Shown piece after piece: positions 22,072 to 32,316 of a stretch of 64,000 nt of DNA. Positions within the stretch are counted from its first letter, which is position 1. Each line of letters opens with the position of its first letter. The translations under genes were made by a program, and so were the position numbers. The stretch comes from Kalmanozyma brasiliensis GHG001 (taxonomy: Eukaryota; Basidiomycota; Ustilaginomycetes; Ustilaginales): assembly GCF_000497045.1 (NCBI RefSeq), contig NW_015961951.1, positions 434,001-498,000 of the forward strand. Reading direction: 5' to 3'. Below the pieces are notes generated by a model. It saw only the letters and a list, made by a program, of their open reading frames with translations. It did not search any database and was not told the DNA's origin.

Positions 22072-23090
22072 TTACACGACGCTACTCTCCACCAGTCCCA
22101 GCCGGATAGACCGTGAAGTGATTGTGCGGCGTGCGCCGCAATAAAATCTCAGCTTCAATTTTGGCGTGAAGACATGGAAGGCGTTGGGCTCCAGCACATC
22201 GCTCAGCCATCTGCCGATGCTGTCGCGCGTGCCAACAAAGGCTCTGGCAGCAGCATCAACCAGCATCATCACGGCAGGGATGTTCGAAAAGTCTCGAGGG
22301 ATTCCGAGGCTGCTGGACGGGTTCCAAAGCGGCTCGAATACTACCGGCAGCGAGGTCTGAATCCCGGGCTTGAGCTTCGCCCGGAGATGCAGCCTTACAG
22401 CCGGAATGTTCTGCATCATCTCGTTTGGGATGGGCCTGAGGACATGCGCAGCTTGCGTCACCGTAATCATGCTCGGCTCGGCCTCAGCATAATTGTTGCC
22501 CCGCTCTTTGTCGTACGCGGTCATTGCTCCAAGGATGCCAATTTGCTGCACGATGCATGCTTGCACAGTGACACCCCCTCCAAGGGTTGCCTCAATGGCG
22601 TCCGCGAAGGCAGACTTAATGCGTCGCTCGTCAAAGAATGTGTTCTCGAGCGCTTCGCGGATCATCCGTTCGACATTGGCCTTGTATACGCTGATGTCCA
22701 GATGCTCCCCTGGGATCTTGATCTGGCCAAGGCTCCACTTCCCAGTACGAACAAGACCGCCGTTCGTGTGGATGTCAGGAGCCACCAGTCCAGGTCCCTC
22801 TCGGGCATCGATCGCGCCATAGAAGTTCGTATTGGTCGCGTATCCGGCCTTCTTGCTCAGCGTAGCCTTCACCTTTGTGAGAACGGTCGGCGTCGCATCG
22901 ACTAAGCGACATTCACGCTAACTTCGCAGCATACATGCCATGACAATGGGCTGAAACAGATCGGGCTGCTGAGCACGACAAGACGAAGTGAAAATGCTCG
23001 AGGTTTCGAATCGACGTTCCTGAGAATCGGTTGTGAAGCGTACTCCTTCCAGCAGCTCCTTAGCGAAATCGTCTCTCATAACGTCTTCAG
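22072..23090 (-). pseudogene. Decayed gene of unknown family, nonsense codon mid-frame
   Basis: The minus strand is open from 22917 down to TAA at 22072-22074 (281 codons) with well-mixed, protein-like composition, for example EALENTFFDERRIKSAF and SLPVVFEPLWNPSSSLG. No ATG lies at the head of this frame. Directly upstream, in the same frame, a TAG at 22918-22920 interrupts a continuing coding-like stretch (DVMRDDFAKELLEGVRF, then SCRAQQPDLFQPIVMACM) that reaches to about 23090. The simplest reading is one gene truncated at its 5' end and broken by a nonsense mutation. I do not recognise the family, and no signal peptide, membrane segment or catalytic motif stands out. An intact short gene starting at an internal ATG is less likely. 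Confidence 0.5.
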
Positions 23091-23117
23091 AGTGCCCGCA
23101 GTATTCGTCCCACGGCA

Positions 23118-24984
23118 GAGGATGGGGACGAAGACCTCGTTGAGCTCGACGATCCCAATGACGACTCTTCAGGCGATGACGAGACGGACGAAAAGGAAGC
23201 CATTCCTGCTGACGTTGCCCCTGTCCAAGAGCGACATCAAGAGCGACAATTGGAAGACGACAGCCGAAGGCAAGGTCTGGGCGCACGCAAAAGAGGCCGA
23301 GTGCTTGGTTCGGCATCTCGAGGCCCACAAGGAGATCCCTCTAGACGTCAACTTCGCAGACGTCTTGTTCACGAAGGTCGACATGCAGGACTTTGCAGGC
23401 ACCATAGCCGTCAATCCAGACGTGGGCAAACTCGACGGCAAGCTCACCTCGGACGAATGTCTCCGAGCTCTCAGCTACCTTTTCAAGACGTACCCGACTG
23501 TGCAGGCCCTTCGAGAGGACGAACACTTCCGCGTGCCACCACCCTCGAGGCTGGCCCAATACCAGCCGTTCGATCTGGCCGAGCTCGGCTTCAGAGCTTG
23601 TCCGCTGACCACCTCGGGCAAAGAAGGCGAAACTCCGCTCCGCCTGTCGCAAACGGTTGAGGGCGAGTCCCTGGTTCTTGCGAACGATTGCTCGCAATGT
23701 GCGAGAGACCCACTTCCTGCAGACCGAAATCGATTGCCTCCGCGAGGCGGAGCTCTTCCAGAAACGAAACGCGAACAGGCTCGAGACAGCAGCAAGTATC
23801 AGCTGTGGGCTTGCAACGATGCATCCTCTTCGCCCTGATGTACAGGAAGTTGGAGGTCGTGAACAAGCCTAACCTCTTCATGGTGAAAGCTCATAGTGAT
23901 GGCTGACCGAAGCTTTCACCATGGAGGTTCTGCAACATGTAGACTGCACTACAGGCGACAAACTTTCGGGCGGCCTTCACCTTCTGAACCTCACAGGCTC
24001 AGACTACGAGGCCAAGCGGATCCCAAGTGCGATCAAGGCTACAGACTCAACGACGTGGAACGGCAATCTCCTGGTCGTGGCTCCAAACAAAATCGTCAAG
24101 CCGTCTGCGAAGAAGGATCCCCAATGCCCGTATTCAAAGCAGTGGGTGTACGCCTCGATCAACTGTGACGAGGTGCATGACCTCCCTCGGGTCTCGGCAA
24201 GCGTATTCGCGATGGAGTTCCAGATCAATCGTACCTTCACTGTGAGCCACTCTGGAAGGTCCCATTCGGAACATCGAGCACTTCCTCTTCGTGCTGGCGC
24301 TCTGCGGTCACCCGATCGCGAAGATTACAAACGCGCACAAGGCAAAGGAGCTGGATCGCACCATCACCTCGAACCAAACGCTTGTTTCGGATGACGAGAG
24401 ACGTTCGAAAAGGTGTACAAAGACCAGATCCTTCCCTCTGGGCGTAGGAGCGTGACTCGGCCCCTCACGGACAATGAGAATCTTTCAGGCCGCCTCGAGA
24501 GTCTCCATCTTGCGCTTCTGCCTCGGAGACCCTCCCCTCGACGAGGCGGAGATGCGAACTCTCCATCAGCAACTCTTAGAGAGCTCGTTTGTGCAGATCG
24601 AGACGCTGAACGCTGCAGCGCAGCAGTGTGTGGACCACGTCACACAATGTCACAAGCGATTCCACGACGAGTTGATGCAGCGCAACATGTTTCCGATGTG
24701 CGATCGCACCTCTGGTCCCCTTCGTTCTGAAGCATGGAAACGGGCCGGCAATACACAGGCTCAAACTCTCTTCGGTTTGGCCAGATTGGCATGTCGTGGG
24801 ATTGCAAATTTGCGATGTCGAAGCCACCATCTAGACTCAGCATCTCAGCCAACGCAATTTCACGTTCCGGTGTGGCACGCTCAACGATTTGGCCAGCACA
24901 CTCGAGCCAGGTGGGCTGCCTGTTGAGCTCATCTCATTGTCATCCTTCATCATTCCACACACCACCATGCCTCTCTATGTGTGA
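23118..24984 (+). pseudogene. Decayed gene with at least seven frame changes, unknown family
   Basis: Coding-like segments follow one another in changing frames. They include an acidic segment (DEDLVELDDPNDD, 23118-23225), a long segment with VWAHAKEAECLVRHLEAHK (23230-23695), EIDCLREAELFQKRNANRL (about 23690-23815), a segment with ALMYRKLEVVNKPNLFMVKAH (to 23896), a segment from the ATG at 23921 with SDYEAKRIPSAIKATDS and QWVYASINCDEVHDL (to 24250), NIEHFLFVLALCGHPIAKIT (24267-24400), and a Gln/His-rich helical segment from 24474 to about 24830. The last ends in TMPLYV and TGA at 24982-24984. No introns with good GT-AG sites explain the switches, so this is a relic of a gene of roughly 600 residues. 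It ends 20 bp before the convergent exchanger stop. I do not recognise the protein. Confidence 0.55.
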
Positions 24985-25004
24985 CGTATGATGTCCACCA
25001 AAGT

Positions 25005-28000
25005 CTAGAATACACTCGGACCCCTCACCCAAAAGATTTCGGTGAGCAGGTTCACCGTCATGATCAGCACGTACGCCGCAATCAAAGAAACCCCAATCCC
25101 TCTGGACAACTCAAAGTTGTTCATGGGCACGGCGATCAGCGTCCCTACCAAGATCAACAGCAACCCCAACCCTGACACCAACAACGTCGGGTTGAAGTCG
25201 ATGGGATAAATATCCGATCTCTCGACTGCATGTCCGTGAGCGTGGCCATCGCTGAGCAGCCAGGTGCCACTAATCCCGATGCCAAGTAGGAGGTTCAACA
25301 TGGGCCCGGCGAAGCATGCGCTCACCGCCATGACCGGATGACCCAGTCTCGCGATCGTAATGTTCGCCACGAGGTCCCCAAGGGAGTTGCCAACCGCAAA
25401 GACTGTCAGACCCAAAATGGCGTCCGACAAGCCAACGATGATGCCAACCGTCTGAAGGATGGATACGACCTCATCGACAATCGTCATGATCCACATGACA
25501 CTTACGATGAAGCCCATCGAACAGCGTACCATCGCCATACCGGAGAGTGTCCGATCCGAGTACCGCGCACGACCCGCATCCTTACGTCGCATCGCCCAAA
25601 ACGAAAATAGCGCCGCGAGCAAGCCCACCGCCGCAGCTATGGCCACTTTTAGCCCGAGGTGCGCGCCCCCAGACGAAGAGGCAATGGCCCACGTAACGAA
25701 CGTTGGCGCACACAGCGATTGGGAGAGGATGAGAAAACGTCGAATCGAACGACGCATTTCCGACTCTTCGGCTTCGCAGCTTTCGTGGCTCATGAAGCTC
25801 GCTCCGTCGCCGGTGTCGTCGATGGGGAGGGGGGAGGCTGAGGTGGCCTCGATGCGAAGCAGACCGGCTCGACCGGTAGGACTGGACCCGAAGGAGAGCG
25901 GAGAGCCAGCCGCCGAAGGTAGGTGCCTCAACGCCGAGGCAATCTCCTGGTCGCGATGCGCGTTGGCGTCTCGCTCCGCATGCTCCGCCGCCTCTACGCG
26001 GTCTTCTGCACTCCACGCTTGCGTATCCGATGACGGCGACGCGCGAAGGTCGACGATGGGCTCGTCATCCGCAGCGCCTTGTGCGTGCAGATCAGCCTCG
26101 TCTCCCTCAAGTCGCACCGCGCCGATCCCGTCCGCTTCGGCGGTGTCTGCCTCGCGCTCGGCACGCTCCGCGTCATCGTCGACGACAGGAAGCGTCAGAT
26201 TGAGCAGCAGGATCGCAGGGCAAGTCAAGATGCTAACAGCCGCACCCAGCACCGACTTGGCATGAAGATGCCGCAACGATGGGAAGAGCGCGTTGAAGAC
26301 GACGCGTAGCTTCCATGCGAGTGCCTGGCTGGGTGTTCGTTGGGGTCGGACGCGCCTGTGGGTGAGCGGGCTATCGAATCGATCCTTGTTGGTAGGCGTG
26401 CTGCTGGAGCCGTCGTCACGAGCCGAGGCAGGGGCAGGCTGTTTGTTTTGACGCCGCGCATCTTCACTGCGGCTCGCCTTGGTGTCCCATTGTGGGATTT
26501 GTAGTCTTGGCAGTGCTTTACGTGGCGGTGTCTGTTCGAGCGGATTTTGGTCTGAAGCGCCGTTCATGGGCAATGCGGGAGAGCCGAGTGGTTCACAGGC
26601 ATCGCCGGGAAGATGCTCCCTCCAAGGATCATCGACGTTGCCAGCTTCCACGCTGGCGCCAGCTCTGTTGCTGGATACTTGGCCCTGCCCACGGCTATCC
26701 TCGGTTGGCATGACGCCGTCGTGCGTGCCAAACGTCTTGCGTCGATGGCCCGAGGCTGTAGAGGCGCTCCTTGCGACACCCGCGGCTGGACCCAGGCTAA
26801 GTACGCGGCTGTGTCCTGCACCACGACGCTGGCGTGGGCTCCCATTCGAGCGGCCCTCGCCAGATGTGCTTCGGGTGAGGCTCGTGTCGGTATGACCGTG
26901 GTGGTGGTGAGGCAGGAAGCGCTCGGGGTCCCAGCTCTGGAAGATCTCCTGCGAGCGATCTGCGTGTGCATCACGGCGTAGGCTCTGCACAACGTCGCGG
27001 AACTCGATGGCCGACAGCAGCGAGTGGCGAGGCACGAGATTGGGCCTCACATTGAGAGTAGCCCTGACAGCTGCACGCGAGCTCGTAGAGCCTGGGGTGT
27101 TGATGGACGGTGGACGGCTGCCACCACCAGGGAGTTCCGGCGTTGCTGCTCCGCTACGCGAGCCTGTTTGGTTGGCCCAATCCTCGAACGGGTCAAAATT
27201 GGGATCGTATTCTGACGGGCTCGGTAGGCCAGGCAGAGACTGTGAAGTGGGCAAGCCCAGGAGTCGACTTCGCTCCATGTCCTGCGTCCCAGCTCGTATA
27301 GAGCGGATGGTGTCTCGGCTGATGATGGATCGATCGTCGGCTTGACTGTCGTACTCCTCCCGTGCAGCTTCGAGCCTGCGCTTCTGCTTTCTTCGACGCT
27401 CCTGCCACCAAGATCCGATGATGACCGTTGTCGCGTAGAGGACGTAGAGGCAGATGAGTGCGATGGTCTCGATACGCCTGAGCTTGCCGTCGAAGAGGAA
27501 GGTGAGGGTAAGCGCGACGGCGGCAGTGAAGAAGCCGACGTCTCGGCAGAAGGGCCACGCTTTGACCTTGAAGGGTGCGATGAGCATCATGGAACCGGAA
27601 ATGACCGAAACGATGAAGGAGGCCGCACCGAGGAGCTCGCCGATGGCTAGAGAGCCAGAGCCAGTCTTCATGGCGCCAAAGGTGGAGAAGACGTCCGGAG
27701 ATCCATTTCCGAATGCGAGGAAGGTGACGCCGGCCGTGCTTTCGTTGAGACCGAGACGAGATGCGATGGTGCTGAGGTTGGGGCAGAAGAAATCGCTAGC
27801 CACGACGCCGACCCAGCTGAAGAGGAAGAGCATCCACGCGAGGATACAGATCAACCGCAAGAGGCGCAACGCCGAGATTCCGGGTTGCCAGCGAGGCTTT
27901 GTTGGAGGAGGAGGATGCGGATGCTTTCCGTGCTCGAGGTCTTGGTCCGACACGCCTGCGCAGTAGTAGAAGCGCAGGTAGTCAAAGTGACCCGAAGCGG

Positions 28001-28391
28001 CGCAGTGTTCTACCACATGGCTGCAGACGTGCTTTGGCGACTTCTGGAAAGGTATAGGCTGGCAGGACGGGGCTTTGGGCTCGTCATCTGGACCTTTGGG
28101 AAGGTGAGTCGGCTCCGAGGTCCGAGATGTTGATGTCGAGTGGTGCTGTCCTTCCTTTGTGGTTGTTGCTGTTTCGCTCGCCGATGATGCTGTTGACGTC
28201 GAGTGATGCTTCACAACGTCATATACGGGCGGTTCTGATCGCTTGAAAAACTGATTCTGAGCAGCTTGCACTGGTGACTGCAGGTCGAGATCCGCGCGAA
28301 GACGCTGACTGCCTCGGAAGCAGACGATCTGGACCACGATGAGAAAGGCGAACACGACCCACGCATCCTTGCGATGGCGGTTGCCGGCCAT
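25005..28391 (-). CDS. Sodium/calcium exchanger family membrane protein (NCLX/CCX-like)
   Basis: A 1128-residue antiporter-type protein from a single exon. After a hydrophobic N-terminal segment (VVFAFLIVVQIVCF, likely signal anchor) come two sodium/calcium exchanger repeats. The first is around residues 175-330 with the alpha-1 motif FLAFGNGSPDVFSTF near 227; the second is around 930-1120 with the alpha-2 motif AVGNSLGDLVANI near 997. The GNGSPD and GNSLGD pair is characteristic of the cation/Ca2+ exchangers related to mammalian NCLX (SLC8B1) and yeast YDL206W. Between the repeats lies a hydrophilic loop of about 400 residues, Ser/Pro/Arg-rich then acidic, with further membrane segments near 740-770. 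The direction and ions transported are inferred from the family. Localisation (vacuole, mitochondrion or ER) cannot be decided. Confidence 0.88.
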   Translation of the reverse strand: MAGNRHRKDAWVVFAFLIVVQIVCFRGSQRLRADLDLQSPVQAAQNQFFKRSEPPVYDVVKHHSTSTASSASETATTTKEGQHHSTSTSRTSEPTHLPKGPDDEPKAPSCQPIPFQKSPKHVCSHVVEHCAASGHFDYLRFYYCAGVSDQDLEHGKHPHPPPPTKPRWQPGISALRLLRLICILAWMLFLFSWVGVVASDFFCPNLSTIASRLGLNESTAGVTFLAFGNGSPDVFSTFGAMKTGSGSLAIGELLGAASFIVSVISGSMMLIAPFKVKAWPFCRDVGFFTAAVALTLTFLFDGKLRRIETIALICLYVLYATTVIIGSWWQERRRKQKRRLEAAREEYDSQADDRSIISRDTIRSIRAGTQDMERSRLLGLPTSQSLPGLPSPSEYDPNFDPFEDWANQTGSRSGAATPELPGGGSRPPSINTPGSTSSRAAVRATLNVRPNLVPRHSLLSAIEFRDVVQSLRRDAHADRSQEIFQSWDPERFLPHHHHGHTDTSLTRSTSGEGRSNGSPRQRRGAGHSRVLSLGPAAGVARSASTASGHRRKTFGTHDGVMPTEDSRGQGQVSSNRAGASVEAGNVDDPWREHLPGDACEPLGSPALPMNGASDQNPLEQTPPRKALPRLQIPQWDTKASRSEDARRQNKQPAPASARDDGSSSTPTNKDRFDSPLTHRRVRPQRTPSQALAWKLRVVFNALFPSLRHLHAKSVLGAAVSILTCPAILLLNLTLPVVDDDAERAEREADTAEADGIGAVRLEGDEADLHAQGAADDEPIVDLRASPSSDTQAWSAEDRVEAAEHAERDANAHRDQEIASALRHLPSAAGSPLSFGSSPTGRAGLLRIEATSASPLPIDDTGDGASFMSHESCEAEESEMRRSIRRFLILSQSLCAPTFVTWAIASSSGGAHLGLKVAIAAAVGLLAALFSFWAMRRKDAGRARYSDRTLSGMAMVRCSMGFIVSVMWIMTIVDEVVSILQTVGIIVGLSDAILGLTVFAVGNSLGDLVANITIARLGHPVMAVSACFAGPMLNLLLGIGISGTWLLSDGHAHGHAVERSDIYPIDFNPTLLVSGLGLLLILVGTLIAVPMNNFELSRGIGVSLIAAYVLIMTVNLLTEIFWVRGPSVF

Positions 28392-28946
28392 GTCTGCCTT
28401 TCGTGGGGTCAGTGACTGACCGAGTGGAGTACTCCAAAGCCTTGAGCGAGTGAGGAATGATGTTGGTGACCAGAGAGGAAGGGACGCAAAGCGGAATCGT
28501 AGTACACTAAGCGAGCTGTACCACGACCCTTGACGGTTGACACAGCCGGCGCTCGATTGTCTCGCTCAACACGTGTGGAGCGGCGGGACCCTTTTTCTCG
28601 GCGCTCGGCTGTCAGATTGTTGTCACGGCGAGCTGTGACCAAAAATGCCGGGAAAAGCCTGTTTGACAGCCAGCAGCCCGGCTAAATTTTACAGACTGAC
28701 ATCGGATCCCGAAGCTCATACACTCAAAGAAGGGGACGACGACGACGATGTGGATGCTGGGTAACTGATATCGATTTTTGCAAAGAAGAACTGATTGATA
28801 GTAGGTACAAGCTTTGTTCGTCCCCTTGACTCATCTTACGTGGATTTGAACGGAAGAACGACGCTTGAAAAGTGTGTGCGGGCAGGAAAATAAATTAAAG
28901 ATGAGACCTCCTCCTCGTCGTACAAGGCGTGGATACGATCATTGCT
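28392..28946. other. Intergenic spacer, exchanger promoter side
   Basis: 555 bp between the exchanger start and the stop of the aldo-keto reductase gene, both on the minus strand. It includes a short gac-rich patch at about 28735-28750. No gene is seen. Confidence 0.55.
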
Positions 28947-30354
28947 TTACGACGACGACATCTGGAGCTTGTTGCCAGAGAGACCGCCGGAGCCGGACGA
29001 GCGGCGCGAGCCAGGGCGGGTTCCGCCGGGCGAAGGGGGCTGCGAAGTGCCTGCAGGACCCAATTTTCCGACCTTGAGACCTTCATCCATGCCATCTGCG
29101 TTTTTTTGCATCAAATGAGCGTTTTGGAGCACGGAGAGAGCACAAAACAAGCAGGGAAGAAAGAGGAAGCGGTCAAGAGCAAAGCGGAAGAGTTTGAGTG
29201 TGGTCAGCGATGTATTCTGAGCATGAGCGATCTGCGACGAGGGCCACCGCCGACGAAAACAAAAAGTGGTCGTCCAACGATGCCCTCGACAGCGCCGAAG
29301 AGGGTACTTACCAAGAGCGTCCATGTCGTCGTTGTCAAGCGAGAAGTCGAAGAGCTGGGCATTGCCCTCAATGCGGTGCTTGGTCAGACTCTTGGGAAGG
29401 ATGATGTTTCCGTGCTGGACACCCCATCGGAGCAAGATCCTGGTTTTTCCGGTCAAAACGACGCCAACGGTCAGCTATTCGGCTCAAAAATGCAGTGTGG
29501 AGGTTGACTTTGGCTCTAAGCCTTGTTTGAGGTACTCACTGGGCGGGGGTCTTGCCGTGCTTGGTGGCGATAGCCTTGATCTCGGGGCGGTCGAGGGCCT
29601 GGCCCTGGGCCATGGGCGAGTAGGCCTGGATGTGGATGCCACGCTCGAAGCATGCCTCACGGAGCTCCTCGTGGGCGAAGAAGGGGTGCGACTCAATCTG
29701 GTTGACGGCGGGCTTGATGCGGCAGTTGGCGAGCAGGTGGTCGAGCTCCTCAACGTCGAAGTTCGAGACACCGATGGTCTTGATCTTGCCGGCGTCGACG
29801 GCCTCCTCAAGCGCCTTCCAGGCCTCGAGACGCTTCTCGGCGCCCATGGTACCGGGCGAGTGCATGAGGTACATGTCCATGTACTCGAGCTGGAGCTTCT
29901 TGAGCGAGTCCTCGACGGCAGCGGCGGCCTTGTCGTGGTCAGCATCCCAGAGCTTGGAGGTGATGAAGATCTCGGAGCGGGGCACGTTGTTAGCCTTGGT
30001 CCACTCGGCAACAGCACGGCCGACGGACTCCTCGTTCATGTAACGAGCGGCTGTGAAGGATGGAACGAGAGGGTGGTACAAATCAGTATTCTGTGCGACG
30101 TGTCAAGCGAATGCTGCGGTATTCGACTGCACGAGATTCAGCGCCTATGGAACAGGCAAGAAGGTTTACATACCAGAGTCAATGTGACGGTAGCCAGCGT
30201 CGAAAGCCCACTTGCAGGCGTTCTCGGTGGAGCCATCGTTGGGGGCCTTGTAGACACCGAGGGCGACCTGGGGGATCTCCTGGCCGTTGTTGAGCTTGAC
30301 GCGCTGGGTGGAGATGTTTCCGGCAGTGATACCGCTAGCAGTAGCCTTGGACAT
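28947..30354 (-). CDS. Aldo-keto reductase, four exons
   Basis: A cytosolic NAD(P)H-dependent carbonyl reductase of the AKR superfamily. Exons: 30174-30354, 29540-30050, 29312-29439 and 28947-29095. Introns of 123, 100 and 216 bp all follow GT-AG, and the product is 322 residues. The splices are supported by protein continuity: GYRHIDSAARYMNEE across intron 1, GKTPAQILLRWGVQHG across intron 2, and MDALGDGMDEGLKVG-type joining across intron 3 (Asp codon split). The catalytic tetrad is complete: Asp59, Tyr64, Lys93 in ITSKLW and His124 in YLMHSP. The cofactor-loop signature IILPKSLTKHRIEGNA is present. The last about 40 residues are a Gly/Ser/Pro/Arg-rich tail beyond the usual barrel end. Parts of introns 2 and 3 with the following exon starts occur again elsewhere in this window. 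The substrate is unknown. Confidence 0.93.
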
Positions 30355-32316
30355 GATGGGCGAAGTTGAGTTTGGTGAGATGTGTGGATAAAGGGGAAAG
30401 GGTATGTATGAACGAGAGGAGGATAGGGACAGGAAGAAAGCAGACTCGGCTCAAGTCTTAAGTAGTGGAGTTTGGGCTGGCCTGAAATGAAGTCAGGCGG
30501 AAGACGAAGGGGCTGGGCTGGATGAGTGGGAGGTGGCCTCTGCGCTGCGCTGGGCAGCGATGAAGTGGCAGCCGCTCACGCTTGGCACGGACGCTGATCA
30601 GTTCACGATCTCAAGAGACTCGAATTCAAGCGCCGACCTGACCTCAGCCGACCTGCTACGTCGTAAAAGAATTTTTCCTTACCTTTCATGCAACAGCAGA
30701 CGCTGTATGGCGTACCAGCCCACAGACCCTCCGAGCTAGCGAACTAACCAACACCAACCAGCGAACACCGATGGATCGGATCGCAATTGTTTCAGCCTTG
30801 ACTAAAAATTTTGTGCAGGCGAGCGAATGCTGGCACAGGACCGAAGCAGCCCGAAGAAAGGACGAGGAGCGCGACGATCTATTCTGTGCATACACCCAGT
30901 CCCATTTTGGCGACAAGAAGGGTTCGAGGCTGCAGGGACAGCGAATCCCTCTGGATCGAAGAAGAGGCGACTCGCGTCAGGGCGGCGGGAAGATCATGGG
31001 GACGCCGGGGCGCTTGGCCAGCGGGTCGATCCCGTCGACCGACACGCCGACTGACCACGCCTCTAGGCAAGAGACAAGGAAGTGGGCGGAAGCTGAGAAG
31101 TGCGCGGTCATCGAGCATCGATCGCGCATACGGCTGCATACGGTGCTCGAGCCATCGATGCCAGGCATGTCAGCAGTGTCGCCTGTTGGCTGTTGTTGAC
31201 GCAGTATTCGACAGTGCCACAAGGAGAAAATAAAATCGAAAATTGAGAAGAAACTGTACTGCATCGTCACTGTGCCATAACCCGTGAAACAACAGCAAAC
31301 ATTTGTCCCGTCAGCCTCTCCCGATCGACAGCAAGAGATTCTGCCGAGGACATGGGACCTCTCTCATACCTTCATCGTCGGACTGTCAAACCAGCTGCCT
31401 CACGACATCACTGCGCACCGAAGCAGCTCCTGTGTGAGATGGAAATTCTCCGCTCCATCTGTTATCTGACGACTTCGAACCATCATACACTCGACGTCGA
31501 TCCGGAAGTCACTTATCTGTGCAGCGCGTGGTGCCTGCAGTTCAACATTGAGCCAAAGCTGCGCCGTCGGCGCTCGTTCATTTGGGCCGATGGGATGAAA
31601 CAATGGTTCGAGCTCAATAGGTCGATCAATGTCTTCGTTGCCATGATGAGGATGCATCAACGTGATCTTCTTAGCTGCGAAACTTGTCAGCGTGCTGGAT
31701 AACCCATCGAAGCAAGATCCTGGTTTTTCCGGTCAAAACGACGCCAACGGCTGTAGCGCATTGATGCAGTCACCAAGCAGCGGTCGAATCTCATGCTTGG
31801 CAAGCCATCGCACCGTATGTACCGCTGCCCGTCGTCTGGTTTCGTCGTGTCACCGTCGTCGACCCTGAAAGCACATGTGCACATGAATTCGGTGGTGCAA
31901 CCACGCATGCCAGATGAACGAGGGTCTTTGTGCTCGCTTGACACAGGACCCTTGTCATCGATAGCGTGACGTCACAGTTTCCACAGCATCCGAGATTCGA
32001 CCCTGGCGAGTTCCGAACCCACAGGTTTGGCCTTTAGCCAACGCCCAATTCGCAAAGACTGCGGCCATCGGGCCTCGTTCGGTTTGCTGGATCACATGGC
32101 TCTCAGGACCAAATGTTACACCTTCACCTGGTCCCGAGCCATGCAACAGAAGGTCCTTCGTGCGTGATGAGACATGACCCGGATCTTCGTACGCGACGCG
32201 CATGTGCCAGTCCATCGATACAACTACAATGCCATTCCACGGTCACAGTACATAGGGCTACATCGTACTCTACACGGTACAAGTACATGGAAAGATCGGC
32301 TGATGGTGGTCGAGCC
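30355..32316. other. Two-kilobase spacer with an aldo-keto reductase fragment
   Basis: No intact gene was found between the aldo-keto reductase start and the next stop. A 63 bp duplicate of the reductase intron 2/exon 3 junction sits at about 31691-31753. Just beside it, 31400-31700 is open on both strands with protein-like composition (minus frame with PIELEPLFHPIGPNER; plus frame with VDPEVTYLCSAWCLQFNIE). Neither frame is recognisable, and at most one can be real. Confidence 0.45.
31691..31753 (-). repeat. Duplicate of AKR intron 2 / exon 3 junction
   Basis: This stretch matches 29411-29473 with about three mismatches in 63 bases, in the same orientation as the source. It carries the last about 33 bases of intron 2, the acceptor AG, and the first about 30 bases of exon 3 (residues ILLRWG and onward). 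The match stops abruptly on both sides. Because intron sequence is included, the copy came from DNA or unspliced RNA, not from mature mRNA. Confidence 0.85.

Noticed and set aside
22174..22905. 243-codon plus-strand frame
   Set aside because: Opposite to the more protein-like minus frame and poorer in composition; treated as the shadow of the relic.
31990..32110. tRNA-like text with ttccgaaccc
   Set aside because: No acceptor, D or anticodon stems can be formed around it.
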